NCBI GenBank assembly: GCA_002633005.1
Contig: NMRA01000087.1
Location: 638,701 to 702,700, forward strand
DNA length: 64,000 nucleotides
Direction of reading: 5' to 3'
Source: Phoronis australis
Lineage: Eukaryota; Phoronida; Phoronidae
Position numbers and translations under genes: made by a program. Shown here piece by piece: positions 1-15,000 of this stretch. How positions within the stretch are numbered: the first letter of the stretch is position 1; each line of letters starts with the position of its first letter. A model generated the notes under the pieces. The model ran no database searches. It was not told the DNA's origin and saw nothing but the letters and a program-made list of their open reading frames with translations.

Positions 1-3000
1 AAGAAGTTTGACGTCTTCTTTAGGAACATCATCAGCGGCCTTGATGATGACAATCCCAAGCCAAAGAGTATCAAAATCACTAAGGTATTAATTTTATTAT
101 TTATTGTTATAAATACCTGTAAAAAGACCACTAAGGTAGATGAACTGTTGGATTCAACCAGTATTTACATGGTGGTTATAATCAGTCAGAATTCATGGGG
201 ACATCTAAAACTGGGGGAGTTTATGGGCCCCTTTTACAATTGTTTACGTTTCAATGCAAAAAGTTGTAATTTTGGAAGAACAATTCTAATCTAAAAGACA
301 GAATTTTATAATGCAATCAGAATCCACAGCAACTGTCAAACCCGTATAAACAAAAAATATAGTTTTACATCTTGTTATTCAGCTAACCCAAAGCTTGTAC
401 CGTCTATAACGTTTTTATTGAAACACGCAGCACACTTGAAGAAAAAATGACACAGCATTGTTCAGTTCAATTGATTACCTTGTTCCTCTGTAGAGTAACT
501 CATTCCCTGAGCGTAACACCATCTACGACTACTCATTTGAGAAGAAGGCCAGTGGTCAGTGGATGGACTGGATGGACACTATTGACAAGGCCCTCAATGC
601 CATACCCAAAGATGCCAAGGTACATTGTTTGACAATCTGATCTGATAAATTATTGCAACTGTAGGTTACATACCATTGCATTTACTAGCAAATGCAAGAT
701 GGTCAGCCAATACACAGTTAAGAGCTGGATCTTATAGCATTTTATAAAGTCTGATTATTGTTAAATGTGGCCTTAATCCATATCTTGAAAACTTGCAATA
801 ACCTCGTTACCTTTCACAGCCCAGTGAGTTGATCATCCAGACATCGGATACGGCAAGACAGAGGTTCTTCCTTGATCTGTTCCTCACCCATGAGAAGCCT
901 CTCCTGTTGGTGGGTCCCACTGGTACGGGCAAGTCAGCCATTACCAACAGTTACCTGGTGCACCTTCCCAAGGAGAAGTAAGTCTGAAATAGAGTCCTGT
1001 AGGGGTTAGTTGTTATTTGCAAAATGTCATTGGTTGCCAGGCATTCATTGAAATCAGTGCTGCTGACTTTATCAGTTAAATACTCTTAAAATACTTTAGC
1101 TCAGCTTGTAAAACATTGGACTGTGACCACTGAGATTGTGAGTTTGAATTCGTTGTTGGGCACATTAAGTCATGAATATTTCCAATATTATCATTTTCAG
1201 AGAATGATCATAATTTTTGCCTTGTAGTGGGTGAATTTTCTCCTGACCAGTTACACATTCTTCTTGAGAATCAGTCCCACTGTTAATCTTAACCTCAAAA
1301 CCTATCTTCAGGTACATACCTAATTGTATCAACTTCTCGGCGCGCACCTCCGCCAACCAGACCCAGGACATCGTCATGTCTAAGCTGGATCGTCGTCGCA
1401 AGGGCGTGTTTGGACCACCCATGGGCAAGCATTGTGTGGTCTTTGTTGATGACCTTAACATGCCAGCCAAGGAGAAGTACGGCGCTCAACCACCCATTGA
1501 GCTGTTACGCCAGTGGATCGACCACGGACACTGGTATGACAAAAAAGACACATCGAAACTGTTCCTCAGTGATGTGGTAGGTATTGTAGGCTATTAAATG
1601 TTATACTTTCGTAAGAGTTACCAAAACTTAATTAGATTTATTTCCTAGCCAATGAAAAGCCAGTATATTTGGTATTTTTAATTTAGAGAAGTGTTTTAGT
1701 TATAAATGGGACCTAAGGATTTTAGCCTATTGTAGCCAGTACTTTTGAGTAATCCTTATTATTGTTAAATCCCATTAGTACATTATCAACTATGCCTTGA
1801 TTCACCAAAATCATTACCAGTGGGGAATTCATTACACACTGTCATTGGCCGATTGAAAACTTGATGACATCTCAACATCGAAGTTTTCGAGGTTAGTCGG
1901 TGAATGACCAGATCTAAAGTTCCTGGTGTTATGACGTGACATAACATTTGCAGTGCTACTGTGATTCACATGAAGGCGCTGGCTGCGAAGGAACGTACTG
2001 CCATGTGTTCATGCAGCAACTTTAAATTACATTTTGCATACTTTAGTACAAAGATGCCATTTTAAACACTACGTGTAAAATTGTTTTTGTCATTCTCTCT
2101 TCCAGCTCCTGGTCACTGCCATGGGTCCCCCTGGAGGCGGCCGTAATGACATCTCCAGTCGGTTGACTCGTCACTTCAATGTAATTACCATTGATGAGTT
2201 TGACGACAGCACTCTGACACGTATATTTACATCCATTGTTGACTGGCATTTTGGCAAAGGATTCGATGCTGCTTTTGTGAGACTTGGAAAGGTGGGTTGG
2301 TTGTCAGTTTAATGTCTTGATTTTTTAGCTTTTGAAATTTTTGTGATAGTGATATTTATTTTTATTTACAAGGTATCAGGTAACACAATTTGATTGGTAT
2401 ACCTCTCTTGAATTACAAACTAGTGAATCACCAAATCCATTGCCAAAAATACTGTGAAAATGACACGTGCACAAGACATTTTATGCATCACTATTTTCAT
2501 TTTCTTGTTGGTACCAAGTTTGATGAAGAATTTATAACAACAAAGAATTTTCAGGTAGAAATTTGTGTCAGAGCAAGTCATCTCAAATGCTACGCAGAGA
2601 CAGCCATTCTGCAAGGTGATGTACAATCACTACCTTACCTGACATCAACCTCTTATTTTCATTGACAAATACCCACTTCTGAAGATATCAATACTGACTC
2701 TTGTGTGCAATGAAAACTTGTTCATGTCTTTTTATCCTAGACCAACATCTTGATAGTTGACCTTTAACCATGTTTTTTCAGCTCATGGTGCAAGCGACCA
2801 TGACGGTCTATCAGCAGGCGATTCACAACTTCCTTCCCACACCCACCAAGAGCCACTACGTTTTCAACTTGCGTGACTTTGCCCGTGTCATCTACGGCGT
2901 GCTATTGGTCCCAGCCACTCACATGGCAGAGAACGATAAGCTGATTCGACTGTGGATCCACGAGATCTATAGAGTGTTCTACGATCGCCTGATTGATGAT

Positions 3001-6000
3001 GCCGACAGGTTTGTGTTGATCATTTATAAAATGGATTCTACTTTTTTCTTGCGCAAAGACTTTCCTAAAAATTTGACAATTTACTTTTAGTGTCATGACA
3101 TGCAAAGTTTAGAGAATTTAGATTTATTCACTATTTTAGTTGATTTAAATGTATTCACTGTTGTACCAGTTTAGCCCAACCGATGTGTGGTAAAATTTTA
3201 TTTTCACACTCTCAATTGATGTAACTGATGTTAGCAATTTCAGTGACCACTCAGTGTTGTGATGGTCTTTCTTAGACTGACTTGATTTTGTGAGTGAAGT
3301 TATGAACATGAGAATGAACGTCCACACTAGCAATTTGTTTATAGTGGTGCAATGCAAGATGGGTCACTTTTTCACAATGATGAAGAATGTATTTGTGCAA
3401 AAATTGTGATTCCGTTTAACCCAGCGATGGGTGAGCGCTTGCTTTTAATGCCATTATTTAAACATTACTATTATCTCCTGTGTGTCAGGGTTTGTGGTCT
3501 TAGGGAAATCGTAGGATGATTATGTAACAGGAATTCATGAGAAGTATGGGTCAGATTCTGCTATTTTCTTATTATAAATTGTGTTATTTTTTCTTCTTCA
3601 GAACTACATTCTTTTCCTTGATCAAAGAAACGTGTCAGAATTCCTTCAAGGTGAGCATGGACAAACTTCTTAGTCACCTGTCACCTTCAGGAACTCTTGT
3701 CGACGACAACATTCGCAGCCTCTTCTTCGGCGACTACACCAACCCAGATGCCTCTGAGAAGATCTATGATGAGGTCACTGACCTCAAGGAACTCACCACC
3801 ACAATGGAAGGGTATGTTATGGCACCCGCTTGTGTCTGCAGTATTACAATAGATGGAGCTACATTGCTGCCGCTTGTCATAAGTTTCCTGAACTAGTCTG
3901 AACTACTTGCCTTTGTAAGATGCTTTTCTCACTTAAGTTGTTAGGACAATTGAGGGTTTGACCAATTTCCTACTTCATTGCTGCCTGTTCTTTCTTTTTG
4001 TAACACTTCTATATTCTGTGAAATTTACATTTTAGTTCACTGTTTATTGAATTTTAGAATAAAAAGTAGTGATGTTCAAGAAAGTGATTCAACTTCTTTT
4101 TTGAAATTTTTTGTACAATGTGAAATGTCTGATATTCATAATGTGTAACAGCATCCAAGTAAGGTATTACAGTGTTTTTTAATTATTTTGTTATTTGTAA
4201 CTATTAGGCTGAAACTATAGCAGCAACTATTCAGTTAGTTTGATATCGCTGCTGATAGTACAAAACATGGCTTATGTTCTTCATATGTCTGGTGATGAGT
4301 ATAAACCGTGTAAACAAAGCTCTATATTCAGAGCTTAAGGGGAGAGCTGGGTTGGCAAAGATGGCCATTTATTATCAAATAACAATGGAAATGATAATAA
4401 AATAGAGTCTGCAGAAAAGTGGGCATAGGAACAGTGCTACAAGAGGTTTCTGTGACAGCTTATGTCCTGCTATAAATACTGATGGTGTAAAACATGATTT
4501 ATGACCAAAACTGTAGGTGGCGCTCTGTGCTGCATTATAGTGTGATAAAGTAGTAAACATCAAGTTTAAAGTGAAGTACTAGCCATCAGACTCACATGTG
4601 GTTTGTTAACCGTTCCAGGTACCTGGCAGAATACAACTTAGTCAGCAAGGCGCCTATGTCACTGGTAATGTTCAAATTTGCCATTGAACACATCTCACGA
4701 GTGTCTCGCATCCTGAAGCAGGACAATGGACATGCTCTGTTGGCAGGTATGTGGTTGGAAAATGTGCAAGACTGACTGCCCCGTAAACAGGGGAAGTTGT
4801 GTCCTGTGTGTGGCTATGGGTCAGCATTCTCTCCAAAATTGATGAGTATATACATTTTCTAAGTGTATTTAAAAGTTTTGAACTTGTGTGGGTTGAGTTA
4901 GCAGCTTATTTCATTTCCAAACAGCAGCTTAATAGTAAATTGAATAATTTTGTGTTGTTTTCAGCTTCAAATTTGTGAATGAATGAAAATAATGAAGAGA
5001 ATGAAAATTGGCTGTGTTTCAATGGAGTGGCATCAGCCTGTATTATCTTGCGTTTTCATGTTTTTTTAACAGGTATTGGTGGCAGTGGTCGACAAAGTGC
5101 CACCAAACTAGCCACGTTCATGGCTGACTATGATCTGTTCAGCATTGAGATCACCAAGAATTATGGCGTCAATGAGTGGCGGGATGACTTGAAAAAGGTA
5201 AGACCATAGAACAGTTTAACGATGTCAGTGTAGTTTTGCAAAGAAAAGGGGCTTCTCATACATTGGATTCATGTTTTGCCAGTTTTGGATGTGAAAATCA
5301 GTCTCAGTTAAAGCTACATTTTGCCCTGTTTAGCTGGCTAAAATATGAAAGTTGAATTGGGCCTTTTACTCTGTAAAACTGGTCCTGTATTAGTCCTTTT
5401 CATGATTGGATTCTGTTTCTGTTACCAACACGATAACATCTCGGAGTTAATTGGTCCTGGCCGACCGCTATAAATTACGGATTCAAAAAGGTGCATCTAT
5501 GCATTGCCTGTGACTTTAGTTGTCGATGCATTTGGCAATAATTCAAGATCGGATTAGTGTTGTAATGCTTTTAAACCCCAAAGCACTTTGCTTAACAATT
5601 CAGTGTTGCCAGCTAAACAGGGACGAAATGCTATACCTGATAATTAAGGATTTTGCTATCAGGGATTTCTTTGAAACATTAGTCACATGACTTTTGTGTT
5701 TGATTTTTAAATTATCAAAAGGAAGTGACAGTGATAAAAATTTGGTAGACCACTCTCTCGCTGTCTTCTTAAATGTATGATGAATGGTAGCTGCAATATA
5801 GTGTTTGTTCCTCTTTAGTTTACGGTGAAATGTCATCAATTTTGAACTAAAATGAATTATGTAGTTGCTAGAATCACGCTAGTTTTCTCATTTTTCAAAA
5901 GCTTGTGTGAATCAATGCAGTTGTTCAAAAGATTGTCTGATGATAGCTGTGGTAATGGAAATGTTCAAGCTTTACTTATGAAAAATGATCAATAAACGAA

Positions 6001-9000
6001 ATATCACTTGACTGCCGTATTGTGACCTAAATTGGTCAGATTTTACCGTTGGTGCTGTTAGTGCCTTAGAAAGAATGGGTAAATGGTAAAACCACCAGCA
6101 CCACCGCTTTACCAGCATCACCTGAGGATTTATGGCAGAATGTTTACTTTTCGTCCATTCCTTCTGCAGCTCCTCATAAAGGCAGGTACAGAGGGTCGTC
6201 CAACTGTGTTCCTGTTCTCGGACAATCAGATCAAGAGTGAGTCATTCATGGAGGACATATCCATGATTCTCAACACAGGTGATGTGCCCAACCTCTACCC
6301 TGCAGACGAGAAGGCAGAAATTATTGAGAAGATGCAGACTGTAGCCAGGAATGAGGTATGGTGGCTGTAGAACAACGCTACTGGTACTTTAGTTGGTGGT
6401 GGGTAGTGGCTATAGAACAATGCTGCTGAATCCTTGTTTGATTGAGCACATTGAGTAGAATTGGTTTGAAGACGTGGGTTGATGTTTCTACTGCTTAAGA
6501 GTGTTTAACAGTACATGATTAACTTGTGTGAAGCTAGACTAACAGCATATTGTGGTTTTACATAACATTGTTTAATCCCATAAATTTCCTGTGTGATTAT
6601 CATTCACAAATTTTCCCGAGTGATATGTCAATTTCCAGTTTTAAAATAGTCAGTTCTTACTGATATCACTTGTCTTTAGTTGAATACTATGAAGACATTT
6701 GGAATACAAACCGTGAGTGAATACTTAATCTCGCCCTCTTCACTATTCATCTAATACCCGTTCGTTCTGTGACATTCGTACTTAAGAACATCCTGCTTAA
6801 TGACACCTTTCTATTTTTGTGCACATTTGATAAAAACCAATTACTGTCTAATATCAGAGTCAGACTCTCTAAAACACAAAGGTCATAAATCAACTTTTAT
6901 TTTCGACCTCTTGTAAGTAATAATGGGGTGTTCACATGGTACTATAATGTTCTGGCATTTTTATAACACATTTAAGAAAATTTAAAGAATTTTTAGTCGC
7001 ACGCCTTTTATTTATCGGTATGTCAGAATGTGCCCAAAAATAGTCATTAATTCTCTTGTCCATAATGTTACATATGTTCTGTTCCATACTAAACTTGAAG
7101 CTCACAAGCGTCTCTTGCTTGCTAGTAAACTATGCGTAATGTTAGATGAAGCTCCTGATCCATACTCAATGTTTGGATCATTGATTGTAAAAATATTGGG
7201 AGTTAACACCCCAAGGTATCATTTTCACCATTAAATGGTTTTCCAGCTACTTGCTATTGAAAATGCACTGAAATTGTGTCCATGCTGAAACTTTGTTTTC
7301 ACTACTACGCTAATTCTTCATTTTTTAAGCACAGACAATAACCAACTAGTGAAATTTTGTTTTATCAAATTCCTCCACATAAATAAAGACTAAGAAAGAC
7401 TTAGTATATTACTAGCCTGGTTTGTACTGTGTATAAAACATCTTTTGATAAATTTTCCATTTTTCACAGTAAAGTAGTCAGCCTTTGAAACATGGAAAAG
7501 GATAGTTTCAGCAATTACCATTTTTGTGCAAAAATGAGTGAAGAGTCACTGTAGTAATACATCTTTCAGCTATTTAGTGTTGCATTATCATTTATGTACT
7601 AAGCCCTTAAAAACACTAACTGGACTTTGGGGTAACAGTTTTGTCTTTAAGACGGACTCGAGTCTCTTGCTGATTTTACTCACTTCTTGTACAGAGGTTC
7701 AAAAAGGAGAGGGCTTCCTCCCTGCAGGTGGCACCACCCACCTCTGACGAGACAACCACCGTAAATACTCTCGTTAGAACGCTTTCTTCCCCCTGCATAC
7801 CCATGTAATCATGCTTTTGTTTCTTTCTTGTATTCTCCCTCTAATCTGACAGTGAGTTTAGCATGTTAACCACAGTTTAATTGTTTGACCTCGTTTGCAT
7901 GCTGACAGGAGCGCGCTATCATCACCAAACATGGTCGCTATTCAAAAGAACACAATGAATTTCGGGTGATTTTTATAACAATGAATGCAGTGCATGTTTT
8001 AGTTCTTGTGATTTTTTATGATTTGTATCTTTTGGAACATTGGTTTGTCAGGTTTTCGGGGAATGATTACCTACTGCATTACTTAATATTATAAGTCACG
8101 TTGCACTAAAATTTTTGTTGCATGGCGGTTCGTTGTTTAGAGTGAGTCATGTGATAACTTCTGTTTAGGATTACACAGTTATTTGTTTCAGAATGTTGCA
8201 TGAACATATTATAATTATTGACTTGAACATTGGCTGAATGAGTTGACTATTTTTACGTAATTAATCTTGTATAAAGTGGACCTATTGTTAATCTTTTACT
8301 GAATAACATTTTTGTTAGTTTTAGCGGATCGTTTGAAAGTAACTCGTTCTGGTAATTCAACATTCATTTTTTAGAATTGTCGCGTTATTGCATAACATTT
8401 GTTATTAGCATGATGCAAGCCATGTTATCATGATATTTTGATAACAACAACTTATTGTAATAATATATAGGGTAAGAAGATGGAAGCAACTCCTCTGGCC
8501 ATGTATAACTTCTTCATCGAGCGCGTGCGTATGAACCTTCACATTGTGCTGGCTATGAGCCCAATTGGTGACGCGTTCAGGAACCGTCTCCGTATGTTCC
8601 CGTCTCTCATCAACTGCTGTACTATCGACTGGTTCCAGGTAGGTAAAGAAGGAAAACAGCGGTAAAATTTTGTGGATGCAGATGTGACACCCATAATCAT
8701 GGTAACCATTCTTCTGTTTAGAACACAGTATTTTTTGTTGTCAGTTTCTCAACAAAACTAAACATTGGTAAAATTTTACATTTGAAATAGTTTGCATTTT
8801 GAGGATCTCATAAAACAACACTTGGTTAATGGTTGGTTATTTTTAAACTACAATATGCTTTGAAAAACAAAGAAATGGCCATTTTGGCAATTAATTTTGT
8901 TTTGATCAGATAAACTTTGTTGTGCATTCATTGAATTCGGGTTTAAACTTTATACTGTAAGCTAATCTGAACTCGTGATTGGTTTGTTGTATTTGTGTAG

Positions 9001-12000
9001 GCGTGGCCTGAGGATGCCCTGGAGATGGTGGCCAATAAATTCCTAGAAGAGATTGACCTTGACGATGACATCAAGAAGTCATGTGTACTGCTGTGCAAGT
9101 CATTCCATGAGAGTGTCAGGAATATGTCGGCTAGGTGAATGTCTTGAATTAGTTTTTTAAGCACTGTAAAGGACTGACAATTCATTAGTTATTGATTGTG
9201 AAGCAAAGGTCCCACATGTAGCAGTAATTTTATTTGAATTATGTGGGATTTTTATCTTTACGAATGCCTCCATGCTGGTAAACAACTTTCTGTTCTTGGT
9301 TTAGTTAGATGATATGGCTTGTTCATGCAAATCTTTTAGGCCTTTTTTTCTGAAAATTTTTATTTGAATGGAGAAAGTTAATAATTCCGCAAGTTTTGTA
9401 TTCATCAAATAAACTTTCAATATTCTTGGAAAAATGTGCAAAGAAATTCTGCAAAAATATACTGGTTTTTATAAACATCTTTTTTTCACCAATGAATAGC
9501 AAGTCACCCATTATGTTGTTGACCATACATTCCATGGTTGCTATGGAGATGCACTTGCAGTGCTTTTACCAAATGGCAAATCTGCTATGTTGCAATCAAA
9601 AACAACGCAGTTCTCTTTATGTGAGTTAAGAGTAGAAAAATGTCCTCATGTCATTTGTATTTAAGATTTGCTAAGTATTTTATTCTCCACGTGTTTGTTG
9701 TCCAATGCAGGTATTTTGACATATTGCGGCGTCACAACTATGTCACGCCCACATCTTACCTGGAACTGATTCTTACCTTCAAAAACTTGCTGGGCCTCAA
9801 GCGGACAGAAATAATGAAGCTCAAAAACAGATACCTGACAGGTCTTGAGAAACTGGAGTTTGCTGCGTCACAGGTGAGGTCTACAGTACAAGACAAATGT
9901 AGTCAGACAAAATATCGTTACCCGTCATGACTTCTAATTATGTTAATGCAAAAATCATTGGCAAAGCTATTAGGCTGGCAAAATTCTAATTACAGAATGA
10001 CTTCCCCACCTTACTTACATTCCTGTTAATTCTCCTTCATTCTCAGTCATCAGGGGAGACTACTCTGACTATGAGTTCAGTTTCCACCCAGTCATCATGA
10101 TGAGAAATTCTAGGTTATCTTGTTTGAGAATACTTTTGGCTTGTATTGTAATTCTGTCGCCAATTAGTATTTTGCTGTTCTGATCTCTGGATTCAACTGA
10201 AACATTACCTGAGACTTAAGTGTGTTAACTGACTCCCCAGAAGAACCAGTCACCCCTACTTACCTTATGGTGCATTCTCAAATTGCTATAACTTGTAATT
10301 CTCAGATATTGTACACCAAATCAGCTCCAGCTGATGCACAAATAAACATCAAACTTTACTAAGTTCCATCGGTGAACATTACGGATCTTGATATTACCCG
10401 TATGTCAGGGTGTGCTGGGTCCATTTTTGCCCTTTTTAAACATTTTTTCACCTTAAATCAGTGTGGATACTTGACCTGTTGTAAGTCTGGTGCTACGCCT
10501 ACTACTAATTCCAAAAGTAGGCAGTAGAATTGTGACTCCTAATTGTAAGTGGCTGTGCTGCATACCATTTAAATGATTGTTGCCTTTAAGTATTTTAAAA
10601 TTAAATTTCCGAAGCATATACATAGTTGTTTTTTTTTTATTTAAACAAGTTTGTGGTCTTTGTCTGTACCATACAAATTTTACCTTCCCCTCAGGTGTCT
10701 GTCATGCAACAAGAACTGACTGACCTTCAGCCAGAGTTGATCAAGACGTCTGCTGATACAGAAAAGTTGATGGTGAAAATTGAGCAGGAGACAGTAGAAG
10801 TGGAGGCTCAGAAAGAGGTATGGTGGATGGTTCAGATTTGCTTATATTTTTTTAGATATTTTGCATGTGTCTCCAGTGTGTTGTAACTAAGGTATTGTTT
10901 CCAATGGAAATGGTTGTAAAATTGCCTGGTAACTCAGAAAATTTTACTGTGCTTATTGATGTTCGGTGCCCACTTTGGGGTCGAGCCAGATTTGTGCATT
11001 GAAACCCTTTCAAGCAACTTAAAGTTCGTCACAAGTATTTCTATCGGTTTTGCTTCTGATTGATAATGGTCATATGAAATTGTGTGATCAGGCGACCTCT
11101 GACCTTGTTACGTGGCTGTTAAGTTATGCTATACATTGAACAAATACTAGCATTCAGTGTTATCGTTTCATACATCTAGGTCGTTGCTGCTGATGAAGCC
11201 GTAGCCAATGAGGCGGCAGCAGCTGCCCAGGCCATCAAGGACGAGTGTGAAGGTGACCTTGCTGAGGCCATTCCTGCTCTGGAGGCGGCCATTTCCGCTT
11301 TAAATACTCTCAAACCCAGTGACATTACCCTGGTCAAGTCCATGAAGGTAAGGGGAAACGTCAAATTTTTTTAATGTTAATATGAACTTTTGTGTGTGTT
11401 GTCACAGGGAGAAATATTTGATATTTACTGTCTCTGCTGTTAAATTATGGCTAACGTGTCAATTTTTAACCCCGTTTACATCACTGGCCAAGGTTCATGG
11501 ATTGAAATAAGTCGGGTTTCACTGTTAATTAAGATATTAGTTGTTTTCAGAAAAAAATATTGCTCCAATGGATCTCCCTGAAACAATGAGACAGCTAGTA
11601 TGTCAGGTTTTCCAACTGTTGAGAGATTGCACAGTTACAATAATGGAACTGACAAAAAAATGCGTCCAAGTTGTTAATTCACATAAAGTGCCTTCTTTGG
11701 TCATAGTCTATATAAAACTAGGTACATTGAGCTCAGATTTTAGAAATTCCAGTGGACTTGTTTTTTGGTAGGCCATAGATGTAGCTGGCTGCCTGAACAG
11801 TAGTGACCCCTGTGGTTTGTTGTAGAATCCTCCACCAGCTGTGAAGCTAGTCATGGAGTCCATATGTGTCATGCTGGGAAGCAAATCGGAGAGGAAACCT
11901 GACCCAAATGGCTCTGGCAAGATGATTGAGGATTACTGGGGACCATCTCAAAAATTACTTGGCGATATGAAGTTCCTGGACCGTCTGAAAACTTATGACA

Positions 12001-15000
12001 AAGACAACATTCCTCCAGCAATTATGAAGAAAATTCGTACAACGTTAGTTTTGACTTAGAATTTGGTGTTTGTTCATTAAGTTTGCATGCTTTTTCAAGA
12101 ACAAATATATATGTGGTATTTGAATCAAATTTAGCTCAATTCCATTTATACAATCTGCACCCACCATTACAGATGATGGTCACTACATTCTTATCATAGT
12201 TAACTTTTTTGTCTCGTGTACAGCCCATTAACACTATATGATGGGATATCTTTAGGTAGGATATTTTGGGTTTTGAGGTAATTATACATTGGTTTAGCCA
12301 TGTTATCATTTTCAAGTTCTCTTTTCTGATGACAGTCTGAGCCTGGTACTCTAACAATGTCCTCTTGCCTAACAGGTACATAAGTAATAAAGAGTTTGAC
12401 CCAGTGCTCATCAAGAATGCGTCGACTGCGTGCGAGGGTCTGTGTAAGTGGGTCAAGGCCATGGACATCTACGACAACGTGGCCAAGGTGGTGGCACCGA
12501 AGAAGGCAAAACTGAAAGAGGCAGAGGAGGAGCTGGCGGTGCAGATGGCCAAGTTGAATGAGAAGAGGGCGCAGTTGAAAGAGGTCAGTGTCATGGGCTG
12601 TAGGCTGCATTGTGGGTCTAGTGGATGGGTGAAATATTGTTGTTTAATGCCTTGTTACAATTTACAGGCCTTGTGTGAAGGAAGCACAATTTGTTGCCTC
12701 TCTGCAAAACTGACGAAATTGGAATACTGTCAAATTCTGCTATGGTTTGGTCACTGAGATTATCTTAAGCTTTTGTGTCACTTAACAGTGATTTTTTTTT
12801 CATAGCATGAAGTGGACACTAAATTGGTGTGCGGTGTTCAGGTCTACTTTTGAGCGTGTACTTAACTTTATAAATTTTATTTAACCTTACATTTGATACA
12901 TCCATGAGAAGACGCTTATTGGTTATTTTTTGGTTGTTCATTTTAACTGTAAGAAATTCATATTATGTTAAACATTTCAGGTTGTTGACAAACTGCAAAA
13001 TCTAAATGACGAATTTGAAGCCATGACACAGAAAAAGAAGGATCTTGAAGACAACATTGAACTGTGTTCCCAGAAGCTCGACCGTGCTGAGAAGTTGATC
13101 GGCGGATTGGGTGGTGAAAAGGATCGTTGGACTCAGTCTGCCAAAGAACTTGGAGAAAAATACGTCTTCATAACTGGAGATGTTCTTCTCAGTGCTGGCG
13201 TGGTGGCTTACCTTGGGGCTTTCACAGTTGATTTCAGAAATGTAAGTCATGTCAAGTACTTAAGATTAGTCTACACTTACTGTCAGATTTTGCCGAATGT
13301 CTTTTAGGAAACGAATGTCTACTTAATTATGAAAAACTCATTGTTGTCCCTTATGACAAATATTGCTATTAATTTTTAATCGATTACTTAGAAATGAGTA
13401 ATAATATGCAGTTGGACTTGCGTAGTATGAATTACTGATCATCATTTTTGTTAACTCTCCAGGAGTGTACAACAGAATGGCATTCTGCATGCATTAGTAA
13501 TGAGATCCCCTGCTCACCAGTATTCTCACTGAACCTGACGCTCGGGGAGCCAGTCAAGATTCGTGCCTGGCAGATCGCTGGCCTACCAGTGGATTCCTTC
13601 AGTATTGACAATGGTATCATTGTCTCAAACTCGCGCAGGTGGCCGCTGATGATTGACCCTCAAGGTATATTTACTGAAAAATATTAAGACACTTTTGTAA
13701 AAGTGATCAGTGCACGTGGGATCAATTTATAACCATCTGATCGGAGCAGACTCTTGCTCGTCAGTTGCTATTCACAGGATTGCCAGTGTAAAATGTCTAA
13801 GTTCTTTTAGACGTACTTCAACCTTTTTCCCCTGTAGATTTTTCACTGAATGGCCATGAAGTAGTAGTAACATTTTCTGCCTGTAATCCAGACTAACATT
13901 TGGTTGAAGAACTTTGAGAAAGAGAAGCCTATGTGCAGAATTAAATTGTTTGTTACTGTTTTACAAAAATATGTGATGTGCATCGTCCATAAAGCTTTAA
14001 AAGGAGAATAAATGCTTAACTAAAAGTTTCTGCTTGCAGTAATGATCGTCATCTGTTCAGCACACAATATACCAAAAAGGTTAAATTGTATCTTCTTGGA
14101 AATTTCAACAAAAGTAAAGAAATTTAGTCTGTTGTCGGCTTTGTTTGTGGTGATGTCTTAAAACATGTTGTTTTTTTTAAGTTTCCATTACTTGTAGCAA
14201 AGTAATCTGCCTTTGAAAAATAAAAAATCACAATACTAGCAATTGTTTATGCGCAGAATAAGGGAAGAAATACAATAGTAAGGAAAAAATATTATAAAAA
14301 AAATAATAATTGCCGGCGGTCTGATACACGTTGTACCAGACGTGCGCAGGTCTCGCATGTGGGCCCATTGCACTGATCACCTGGAAATATTTTTATGCTT
14401 TATTGATATATGGTTAAAACCGAGCTGAGGAGCTAGAAACCTGGCTCAAGGGTTTAGCAGTGTGACCTGGTAGGACTTGAACCCACGACCTCGAGTAAAG
14501 AAATCGGGCACTTATCAACCAGGCCACACTGCCTCCTCTGAAAAAAAATATTAAGATGTGTTTCATTTATTTCAATTTATTCAGGTCAGGCCAACAAATG
14601 GGTGAAGAACATGGAGCGTGAGAACAAGATGCAGGTGATCAAGCTGTCTGATCCCGGCTACGTGCGCACGCTGGAAAATGCCATCCAGTTTGGCACCCCC
14701 GTGCTGTTGGAGAGTCTGGGGGAAGAGCTCGACCCCATCCTGGAGCCCATTCTTCAGAAGTTAACGTTCAAGTCGGGTGGTGTGGAGATGATGAAGCTAG
14801 GCGAGAACTTGATTGAATACTCGCACGATTTCAAGTTCTACATGACGACAAGGCTGAGGAACCCTCACTACCTGCCGGAGGTGTCAGTCAAGGTAGGTTT
14901 CGGGAGAGGTTGGCAAGGTTGTAGAAGAAATGGGGGAGGGAAGAAGGGGGAGAGAAGATGCAAATTTGAGTTTCTTATCAGGTTTCTGTCGGAAATCTAG

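Noticed and set aside
12136-12610. Minus-strand frames of 110 and 136 codons
   Set aside because: They are antisense shadows of dynein exon 17, which has correct splice sites and family identity on the plus strand.
14456-14541. Possible tRNA gene with A and B boxes
   Set aside because: The A and B boxes are imperfect, the stem pairing is poor, and a dispersed copy with the same non-tRNA body exists, so it is a SINE.
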